Shown: positions 1 to 7,155 of the stretch, in pieces
Layout of the letters: the number at the start of each line of letters is the position of its first letter
Position numbering within the stretch: position 1 is the first letter of the stretch
Assembly (NCBI GenBank): GCA_023440865.1
Contig: JAEXRM010000006.1
Span: forward strand, 1 to 8,711
DNA length: 8,711 bases
Source of the DNA: Bacillota bacterium
GTDB taxonomy: Bacteria; Bacillota; Clostridia; DSM-8532
Reading direction: 5' to 3'
Notes under the pieces: model-generated
What the model was told of the DNA's origin: nothing
What the model saw: the letters and a program-made list of their open reading frames with translations, nothing else
Databases searched by the model: none
Translations under genes and position numbers: made by a program

Positions 1-2126
<2,126 letters not shown>

Positions 2127-2152
2127 GGTGCACCTCGTTTTTCATCGTGGGA

Positions 2153-2224
2153 ATCAATCGTATCGTTCGGGTCATTTGCAGCGTGCGAGTCACTTGCGTC
2201 GTACGGGCTACTTGCGGAGTGAGG
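2153..2224. repeat. Four degenerate 18-bp tandem units upstream of clpB
   Basis: Units run 2153-2170, 2171-2188, 2189-2206 and 2207-2224. The middle units share a GTCA-TTTGC/ACTTGC start and a CG-rich end. By eye, neighbouring units agree at 11, 13 and 12 of 18 positions. The next block again opens with GTCA but then diverges. The array lies in the clpB leader, ending about 26 bases before its ATG. Because 18 is a multiple of three, it makes hexapeptide repeats in several frames, but no frame looks like a real gene. The function is unknown; it could be a protein-binding array or leftover duplication. Confidence 0.55.
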
Positions 2225-2236
2225 GTCAAACGGTGT

Positions 2237-2279
2237 CATGGCGTGAGGGAGCCCATGAGAGGGTTTCCTTCACGTCATG
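2237..2279. other. 43-nt symmetric imperfect hairpin between the J-protein gene and clpB
   Basis: The ends are CATG/CATG, followed by a CGTGA/TCACG block and an inner GGG/CCC block around a short loop. Read as minus-strand RNA (the direction of clpB transcription), 14 of 18 opposed positions pair and three of the mismatches are A-C. Read as plus-strand RNA, those A-C pairs become G-U wobbles and 17 of 18 pair. There is no U-tract on either side, so it is not a standard intrinsic terminator. It could be an RNA-processing or stability element in the operon mRNA, or part of an antisense transcript. Confidence 0.5.
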
Positions 2280-2301
2280 CGCTGTCATCTGAATCTCCGA
2301 C

Positions 2302-3369
2302 TCATCCCGACTGCGACCGGTCATCCCCGCGCAGCTGCGCCAGTTGCCTGTAGAGTGCGAGCTCCCGTGCGGTCAGGTTGTCGGGCAGGTCGATCCGGAT
2401 GCGCACATGCAAATCTCCGCGGGAACCGTTCCGTTTCGGCCAGCCCTTGCCGGCAAGCCGCAGCCGGTGTCCCGCGCGGGTGTGCGGGGGGACAGTCAGC
2501 CTGACGGTGCCATCGAGAGTCTGCACCGGTGCCTGGCATCCCAGTACCGCCTGTTCGGGCCGGAGCGTGAGGGTTGTCTCCACGTCATCCCCGATCAGTG
2601 AAAACCGCTCATCAGGCTGGATGCGGACCGTCAGCAGCAGGTCGCCGGCAGGCGCGCCACCGGTTCCTGCGCCACCCTGCCCCGCGAGACGGATGACACT
2701 GCCGTCACGGATACCGGGCGGAATCGCGACTTCCAGCGTACGCGCGCGCGCCGGTTTTGATGCGCCACCGAAACCGGACGTCCCGTCAGACGAGGAACCG
2801 GTTGACAGGCGGAGCTTGCGGCGCGCGCCGCGGAAAGCGTCCAACAGCGGCAGCTCGATCTCGCTTTCGACATCACTGCCGGTGACTGCCATGGTGTGCC
2901 TGTCCTGTCCGCCAAAGCCGAAAGGGGAACGGGCTGATCTTCCCTCCGCCGTGGCGGTACGACCGAACAAGCCGCCGAAAAGGTCGCGCAGCTTTTCGGC
3001 ATCAAGGTCTCCGCCTTCCCACTGCCAGCCGCCATTCCCCTGAGAAGCGAATCCACCGCCGAAGGGCGAGCCGTCGGCAAATCCGCCAGACCCCCTTGCA
3101 GTGCCTGCTCCGCCTGTACGCCGCCACTGCGGATTGCGCATCATCTCGCGCATCTGGTCGTACTCGGCGCGTTTCTTCTGGTCCCCGAGCACGTCATACG
3201 CCTCGTTGATCTCCTTGATGCGCTCCTCGGCAGCTGGCCTCTCGCGGACCTGCTTGGTATCCGGATGGTTTTCCCGGGCCAGCTTGCGGTAGGCCGCCTT
3301 GATCTTCTTCGCATCCGCATCGGCGCCGACGCCCAGGATGCGGTAGTAGTCCTTCAGGCTTTCCTCCAT
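2302..3369 (-). CDS. DnaJ-class (CbpA-like, type B) co-chaperone
   Basis: This is a J-protein that would stimulate DnaK ATPase activity and hand substrates to DnaK and ClpB in the cytosol. The J-domain spans about residues 7-72, with the catalytic HPD motif at 35-37. A Gly/Phe-rich linker (about 80-150) follows, then two beta-sandwich substrate-binding domains (from about 160 to 340). No CxxCxGxG zinc-finger repeats are present, so this is a CbpA-like type B protein and not classical DnaJ; the length of about 355 residues fits. Two starts are possible. The ATG at 3375 is only 2 bases from the GGGAGG Shine-Dalgarno, whereas the ATG at 3369 is 8 bases away, so 3369 is preferred. The gene is expressed from the promoter near 3500, which has a CtsR operator, and is followed by clpB on the same strand. 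This suggests a dedicated disaggregation pair. Confidence 0.93.
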   Translation of the reverse strand: MEESLKDYYRILGVGADADAKKIKAAYRKLARENHPDTKQVRERPAAEERIKEINEAYDVLGDQKKRAEYDQMREMMRNPQWRRTGGAGTARGSGGFADGSPFGGGFASQGNGGWQWEGGDLDAEKLRDLFGGLFGRTATAEGRSARSPFGFGGQDRHTMAVTGSDVESEIELPLLDAFRGARRKLRLSTGSSSDGTSGFGGASKPARARTLEVAIPPGIRDGSVIRLAGQGGAGTGGAPAGDLLLTVRIQPDERFSLIGDDVETTLTLRPEQAVLGCQAPVQTLDGTVRLTVPPHTRAGHRLRLAGKGWPKRNGSRGDLHVRIRIDLPDNLTARELALYRQLAQLRGDDRSQSG

Positions 3370-3377
3370 CCCCATCG

Positions 3378-3395
3378 CCTCCCGTCATCGGAAAG
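3378..3395 (-). promoter_or_regulatory. Weak hairpin covering the J-protein Shine-Dalgarno
   Basis: In the minus-strand leader RNA, CUUUCC can pair with the Shine-Dalgarno GGGAGG across a GAUGAC loop. This gives six pairs, two of them G-U. Such a marginal stem on the ribosome site of a heat-shock gene resembles a simple RNA thermometer, but a stem this short can arise by chance and I have not computed its stability. Confidence 0.3.
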
Positions 3396-3413
3396 AGAAA
3401 CCGCTGCGTCCGA

Positions 3414-3448
3414 ACTCCGGAAGCCTCGACAGGATGAAAAACCGGAGT
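3414..3448 (-). other. Perfect 7-bp stem in the J-protein 5' leader
   Basis: ACTCCGG and CCGGAGT form a perfect 7-bp stem around a 21-base, partly pyrimidine-rich loop. It lies in the predicted 118-base untranslated leader, between the CtsR operator and the start codon. No U-tract follows the stem, so an attenuator is not supported. It may simply structure the leader next to the Shine-Dalgarno hairpin. Confidence 0.35.
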
Positions 3449-3469
3449 CGCAAGCGCAAAATCGCTGAC

Positions 3470-3486
3470 TTTGACTTTCTTTGATC
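3470..3486 (-). promoter_or_regulatory. CtsR operator (class III heat-shock repressor site)
   Basis: On the minus strand the site reads GATCAAA-GAA-AGTCAAA. The known CtsR consensus is a tandem heptad RGTCAAA-NAN-RGTCAAA. Here the first heptad matches 6 of 7, the spacer fits NAN and the second heptad matches 7 of 7. The site begins about 7 bases downstream of the -10 box, at the predicted transcription start, where a bound repressor would block initiation. CtsR represses clp genes in low-temperature growth in Firmicutes, and clpB is one of the genes downstream. The ctsR gene itself is not in the window. Confidence 0.8.
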
Positions 3487-3500
3487 TATAATCATTATAG
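3486..3500. repeat. Perfect 15-bp palindrome over the -10 box
   Basis: CTATAAT-C-ATTATAG is a perfect inverted repeat and stands out as AT-rich in a GC-rich region. It places a TATAAT hexamer on both strands. The minus-strand copy serves the J-protein/clpB promoter. The plus-strand copy has no good -35 at 15-19 bases and no plus-strand gene follows until about 4311. The palindrome could be a second repressor site or chance symmetry of the TATAAT box. Confidence 0.6.
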
Positions 3501-3521
3501 CACTTCCAAACAGCCGCGCAA
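3494..3521 (-). promoter_or_regulatory. Extended -10 promoter of the J-protein/clpB unit
   Basis: On the minus strand a perfect TATAAT (3499-3494) is preceded by TGC, giving an extended -10 motif. A weak -35, TTGCGC (3521-3516), lies 16 bases upstream. The predicted start is near 3487, giving a leader of about 118 bases to the ATG at 3369. The sequence is a vegetative sigma-A type, as expected for a gene controlled by repression through CtsR. Confidence 0.75.
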
Positions 3522-3569
3522 GGGGGGGAGACAAGACATCGAACCTTTGCGCCGCAAGGATTGTCGATG

Positions 3570-3597
3570 AAAACGCGAATCGGGCGAACCCGGATTC
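3570..3597 (-). terminator. Candidate intrinsic terminator after the membrane-protein gene
   Basis: On the minus strand, GAATC-(C)-GGG pairs with CCC-GATTC around a UUCG tetraloop, leaving one bulged C. The stem is followed by GCGUUUU. It lies about 50 bases after the stop of the membrane-protein gene and upstream of the J-protein promoter, which is where a terminator separating the two units would be expected. The U-tract is short, so efficiency is uncertain. Confidence 0.45.
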
Positions 3598-3648
3598 AAC
3601 ACCGCCCTCACCCACCAGCGAGCATCCGCCACAGCCAGGAGATCGGCA

Positions 3649-4083
3649 TCAACGATCCCCTTTCGCCGACACCACCAGGAAAAAGACCGCCATGTACACG
3701 GCGGTGATCAGCAGAACCGGCACATACAGCAGATTGGCGAAGCCATTGCGGGTCAGGGCATCAACCCCGTAGTGGACGGCGACCGGCTGGCCGGTGATCG
3801 TCGTCGCATGATACCCGTTGAAGAACATGTCGAGGTACCGGATGACGACATACAGGCTCAAACCCTGCAGCGCATGCAGAAAGAAGCGGGCGATGACCTT
3901 CCCCGAGCCGACACCTTCCCGCTTCCGCAGGATCAGGAGATAGACAAGCTGATACAACAGACAGAATACAAGGAGCAGCAGGCACGCGTCCGCCCAGATC
4001 CGTGCCGTCATGTAGGGCAACGCCGCCAGCGCCACGGGATAGGACAGGAAGGAAAGCGCAAACCCGAGACCGTATCGCTTCAT
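3649..4083 (-). CDS. Small hydrophobic membrane protein, unknown function
   Basis: I do not recognise a family. The 144-residue product is strongly hydrophobic, with four likely transmembrane segments at about 8-26, 32-52, 66-88 and 118-138. A short basic stretch (RKREG, 53-57) follows helix 2 and a basic C-terminal tail (KGDR) ends the protein, which suggests the helix 2-3 loop and the C-terminus face the cytoplasm. The loop between helices 3 and 4 (about 89-117) is the longest polar part. The start at 4083 is well supported by AGGAGG 4 bases upstream. The gene stands alone between a candidate terminator and a divergent region shared with the glycoside hydrolase. Coding is supported by the ribosome site and the coherent helix pattern, not by homology. 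Confidence 0.75.
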   Translation of the reverse strand: MKRYGLGFALSFLSYPVALAALPYMTARIWADACLLLLVFCLLYQLVYLLILRKREGVGSGKVIARFFLHALQGLSLYVVIRYLDMFFNGYHATTITGQPVAVHYGVDALTRNGFANLLYVPVLLITAVYMAVFFLVVSAKGDR

Positions 4084-4172
4084 TTGCCCTCCTCATCTCA
4101 TCTTCAGCGCTTCGCGCGAAACCTGTCGGAATCGAATACATGCCGCCGCCCGAATGCGCGGCCAAGTGAACG

Positions 4173-4282
4173 CCGGTTCCCGGTCCGATACGCTACAATG
4201 GGAACATGATTCACATGCTATCACCCGCTTTTCGAGAATCAATCATCGACGGATCCTCCGCACGGGGCCTCCCGGTTCCCGG
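4173..4282. repeat. 11-bp direct repeat upstream of the glycoside hydrolase gene
   Basis: CCGGTTCCCGG occurs exactly at 4173-4183 and again at 4272-4282, 99 bases apart. The copies flank a candidate -10 box and the untranslated leader of the hydrolase gene. AraC-family regulators often bind pairs of direct repeats, and such a regulator is encoded just downstream, so these are possible operators. GC-rich sequence makes chance repeats more likely. Confidence 0.45.
4194..4199 (+). promoter_or_regulatory. Candidate -10 box for the glycoside hydrolase transcript
   Basis: TACAAT on the plus strand differs from consensus by one base and would start transcription near 4206, about 105 bases before the chosen ATG. 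No convincing -35 lies 16-18 bases upstream, where the sequence is GC-rich. This would fit a promoter that needs an activator, such as the neighbouring AraC protein, but the match is weak. Confidence 0.3.
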
Positions 4283-4310
4283 ATGCGGCGCAACAGGGAG
4301 GATGCACATC

Positions 4311-5951
4311 ATGCAGGAAAACGGAACCAGCACGGTCACCAGCTCCGGAACCGTCGAGCAGTACGGCCTCTTCGAGGCGGCGTTGCCCGGCCGGACGGAG
4401 GGAAACCCCTTTACAGACTACACCGTCAGCGGCCATTTCACCAGCGTCCATGACTCGATTCGCGTCGACGGCTTCTACGACGGTGATGGCACCTACCGCA
4501 TCCGTTTCATGCCCTCCCACACGGGCCGGTACACCTGGCGCGTTGAAGGCAGCTTCTCCGACACGGTCTACGAGGGAACCTTCCTCGTCACACCGGCACG
4601 GCCGGGCAACCACGGCCCGGTCCGCGTCGCGAACCGCCCCCACTTCGCGTATGCCGACGGCACCCCCTATCTGCCCTTTGGCACCACTTGCTACGTGTGG
4701 ACGCACCAACCCGAGCAGGTTCAGCACAAAACGCTGGAGACCCTGAAAAACAGCCCCTTCAACAAGATCCGCTTCTGCGTGTTCCCCAAGCATTACATCT
4801 TCAATCTCACCGACCCGGTGAGCTTCCCCTACGAGGGAACCCCGGGCGACCGCAGCGGCATCAACGAGGCGAACTTCCGCTACGAGGGCGTGCTGCCAGG
4901 AAACAACTGGGACTTCACCCGCTTCAACACGGCTCATTTTCAGGCGTTCGAGCGGCGCATCCGTGACCTGATGGATCTGGGCATCGAGGCGGATCTCATC
5001 GTCATGCACCCCTATGACTGCTGGGGCTTTTGCCGCATGACGGCCGAGCAGGACGATCTGTACTGGCGGTATGTCGTCGCCCGCTTCGCCGCCTTCCGCA
5101 ACGTGTGGTGGAGCCTGGCGAACGAGTTCGACATCCTCAAGGAGAAGACGGACGCGGACTGGGAACGGTACGCGGACATCCTCATGACGCGCGACCCCTA
5201 CGCGCACCTGCGTTCCATCCACAACTGCATGCGTCTGTACGATCACACACGGCCGTGGGTGACGCACGTCAGCATGCAGTCCTCGGACCTCGGCAAGACC
5301 CAGGACTGGCTTGCCCAGTACGACAAGCCGATCGTCCTCGATGAGATGTGCTACGAGGGCGACATCGACCAGGGCTGGGGCAACATCACCGCCGGGGAGA
5401 TGTCGCACCGCTGCTGGGAGGTTGCGATGCGCGGCGGCTACATCGGGCACGGGGAGACGTATGTGTACCCGGGAACTTCCTGCGGCACAGCCCCCGACGG
5501 CGCGGGCGACGCAGGCCCCGACAGTGCGGGAGTCGATGGCGCGAAAGTCGAAGGCACGAGAGCCGATCCGCAAACGCTGCTGTGGTGGAGCCACGGCAAC
5601 GTGCTGCATGGAGAAAGCCCCGCCCGCATCGCCTTCCTGCGTGAGGTGATGGAATCGGTTCCCGGCAAAGCGCTGCGTCCGAAGGCATACAGCTGGGACG
5701 TCGCCTGCGCCATTCCGGAGGATCCGGCCTGGGAGGAACGGTACATGCTGCTGTATTTCGGCATCAAGCGCCCGTCCTTCCGCAACTTCCATTTCGACGA
5801 CACCCACCGCTACCGTGTCGAGATCATTGACACCTGGGGCATGACGATCCGGGACGCCGGCACCTTCCAGGGCTGGTTCAAGGTGCGGCTGCCATCGAAG
5901 CAGCATCTTGCGCTCCGCATCACGCGGGTGGATGATGGTATGGGTGCCTGA
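4311..5951 (+). CDS. Glycoside hydrolase, DUF5060 / TIM barrel / DUF5605 type
   Basis: The product (546 residues) resembles intracellular clan-A-like hydrolases that trim plant or bacterial oligosaccharides; the substrate cannot be told from sequence. An N-terminal DUF5060 beta-sandwich (about 10-80) is followed by a TIM barrel (about 100-440). The likely acid/base glutamate is E272 in SLANEF, and the likely nucleophile is E345 in VLDEMCYEGD. GWGNI and GHGETY motifs follow, and a DUF5605-like beta domain (about 455-545) ends the protein. Residues 388-421 are a Gly/Ala/Asp-rich insert between GHGETY and LWWSHG. I chose the ATG at 4311 because GGGAGG lies 9 bases upstream; ATGs at 4206, 4215 and 4302 are less well placed. 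There is no signal peptide from any start, so it should act in the cytoplasm on imported sugar. No transporter is in view. An AraC gene follows 123 bases downstream on the same strand. Confidence 0.88.
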   Translation: MQENGTSTVTSSGTVEQYGLFEAALPGRTEGNPFTDYTVSGHFTSVHDSIRVDGFYDGDGTYRIRFMPSHTGRYTWRVEGSFSDTVYEGTFLVTPARPGNHGPVRVANRPHFAYADGTPYLPFGTTCYVWTHQPEQVQHKTLETLKNSPFNKIRFCVFPKHYIFNLTDPVSFPYEGTPGDRSGINEANFRYEGVLPGNNWDFTRFNTAHFQAFERRIRDLMDLGIEADLIVMHPYDCWGFCRMTAEQDDLYWRYVVARFAAFRNVWWSLANEFDILKEKTDADWERYADILMTRDPYAHLRSIHNCMRLYDHTRPWVTHVSMQSSDLGKTQDWLAQYDKPIVLDEMCYEGDIDQGWGNITAGEMSHRCWEVAMRGGYIGHGETYVYPGTSCGTAPDGAGDAGPDSAGVDGAKVEGTRADPQTLLWWSHGNVLHGESPARIAFLREVMESVPGKALRPKAYSWDVACAIPEDPAWEERYMLLYFGIKRPSFRNFHFDDTHRYRVEIIDTWGMTIRDAGTFQGWFKVRLPSKQHLALRITRVDDGMGA

Positions 5952-5973
5952 TCACATTCCGGACCAGGGCGGC

Positions 5974-6012
5974 ACCGGCTCCTGCAACGCATGGCACGCT
6001 GCGGGGGCCGGT
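5974..6012 (+). other. Inverted repeat between hydrolase and araC-type gene
   Basis: ACCGGCTCC (5974-5982) can pair with GGGGCCGGT (6004-6012), eight Watson-Crick pairs and one G-U, around a 21-base loop. No T-tract follows, so it is unlikely to terminate strongly. It may lower or buffer expression between the two genes, or be chance in GC-rich DNA. Nothing else is evident in this 123-base gap. Confidence 0.3.
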
Positions 6013-6074
6013 TTCCGCGTTCCGGAGCGTGGACGGAAGCACAACGGCACCGGAAAGCGAAGGCGCACACCCGC

Positions 6075-7106
6075 ATGCACGCACTCCCCGACCTGACCCA
6101 CTGGCAGCAATGGCTGACCGCGGCTCACGCGGAGGCCGGTTCACCCATGGCACCCGGTGTGGACGGCGAAATCATCGATTACGCCGAGCCCAACGGCTTT
6201 CTGCTGGGTATGGCGCTGCAGACGGCCAACCACCGGGTCCGTTTCTACAGCCGCATCCCGGAAGGCTTCCATGTGGTGGAGCGCGCAATCCCCGGCGAGC
6301 GGGTGTGCGGCCCCCTGCACCGGCACAGCTATCTGGAGCTTGGCTTCGTGGTGCACGGCTGCGCCCGCCAAATCTTCACGGACAGGGAGTACCGGTTCCA
6401 GGCCGGCGATTTCTGGATCACCGACTACCAGTGCCACCACAGCGACCTGTACTTCCCCGAGGACCTGTTCACGATGTGGATCGGCATGCCGCGCGACCTG
6501 TTCGACGCGGTGTTTCTGGACGCGGTCGGCCAGTCGCCCGTCCAGCAGTTCCTGCACACCGCCCTGCTGCGGCAGAAGGAACGCCGCCAGTTCCTCCGGT
6601 TCACGCCCCGGCACGACGACGGAACGACCACAGGCATCATGGCGCAGCTCGTCACGGAGCTGCACACGCGGGAAACCGGCTCGGACAGCATTGTGCGGGG
6701 TCTTCTCGCGCGCCTGCTTTCGCGGCTTTCGCTTGCGTACGACTGCCTGGTGGAGGAGCAGGAGAAGGCGCAGATGCACCGGCTGCTCTACAACGAGGTG
6801 GAAACCTTTCTGCGCGCCAACCTCGCCACCGTCACGATCGACCGGCTGACGGAGCGGTTCCATTACAGCAGCGATTTCTACAACCGGCTGATCCGGCGCG
6901 AGGGAGGCACCACGTACTCGGCGCTGCTGCAGCGCCTGCGGCTCGAGACGGCGGCCTCGCTGCTGGAGCACACGTCGCTGCCCGTCGAGGCCATCCATGA
7001 GCGGGTCGGGTATGGGAGCAAGGGCTTCTTCTACCGGCTGTTCTCCCGGCAGTACGGCATGACGCCGGGGGAATGGCGAAAAAAAGTCCGTCCGGGTGGT
7101 AACTGA
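6075..7106 (+). CDS. AraC-family transcriptional regulator with cupin sensor domain
   Basis: The N-terminal half carries an AraC-type cupin ligand pocket (about 75-125) with the LHRHSYLELGFVVHG pattern, in which the histidines commonly line the sugar site. The C-terminal 100 residues (about 240-338) are the double helix-turn-helix DNA-binding domain: TIDRLTERFHYSSDFYNRLIR forms the first HTH, and VEAIHERVGYGSKGFFYRLF then the MTPGEWR ending are typical of the second. The position right after the glycoside hydrolase suggests it senses a sugar and controls that gene. The start is uncertain. The ATG at 6075 has only a distant GAAGG; the ATG at 5991 has no ribosome site and adds a basic low-complexity extension; the ATG at 6147 has a GGAGG 11 bases away. 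Domain content is the same for all three. Confidence 0.92.
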   Translation: MHALPDLTHWQQWLTAAHAEAGSPMAPGVDGEIIDYAEPNGFLLGMALQTANHRVRFYSRIPEGFHVVERAIPGERVCGPLHRHSYLELGFVVHGCARQIFTDREYRFQAGDFWITDYQCHHSDLYFPEDLFTMWIGMPRDLFDAVFLDAVGQSPVQQFLHTALLRQKERRQFLRFTPRHDDGTTTGIMAQLVTELHTRETGSDSIVRGLLARLLSRLSLAYDCLVEEQEKAQMHRLLYNEVETFLRANLATVTIDRLTERFHYSSDFYNRLIRREGGTTYSALLQRLRLETAASLLEHTSLPVEAIHERVGYGSKGFFYRLFSRQYGMTPGEWRKKVRPGGN

Positions 7107-7155
7107 CTGGTATGCGGCCATGAAGGCTGCCCATCCCACACCCCTGGAGGTTGAC

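Noticed and set aside
2224..2230. GGTCAAA half-site, a perfect CtsR heptad near clpB
   Set aside because: The partner heptad at the required spacing (TGTCATG) matches only 4 of 7, so a second CtsR operator is not supported.
3470..3520. CIRCE (HrcA) element sought at the chaperone promoter because of a GCACTTCC stretch
   Set aside because: Only one short partial half-match exists and there is no inverted partner at nine-base spacing; the CtsR site explains the region better.
3385..3615. 76-residue minus-strand open frame upstream of the J-protein
   Set aside because: It runs across the -10 box, the CtsR operator and the candidate terminator; its start has no convincing ribosome site and its composition is not protein-like.
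4111..4120. TTCGCGCGAA palindrome upstream of the membrane-protein gene
   Set aside because: A 10-bp GC-rich palindrome is expected by chance in DNA of this composition, and no promoter element next to it is convincing.
4206..4310. Upstream start at 4206 adding 35 residues to the hydrolase
   Set aside because: No Shine-Dalgarno is seen there, the extra residues look like untranslated DNA, and 4206 coincides with the likely transcription start. GGGAGG fits the ATG at 4311.
4239..5906. 555-residue minus-strand frame opposite the glycoside hydrolase
   Set aside because: Low-complexity Val/Ala/Arg-rich shadow of a gene with clear catalytic motifs on the other strand.
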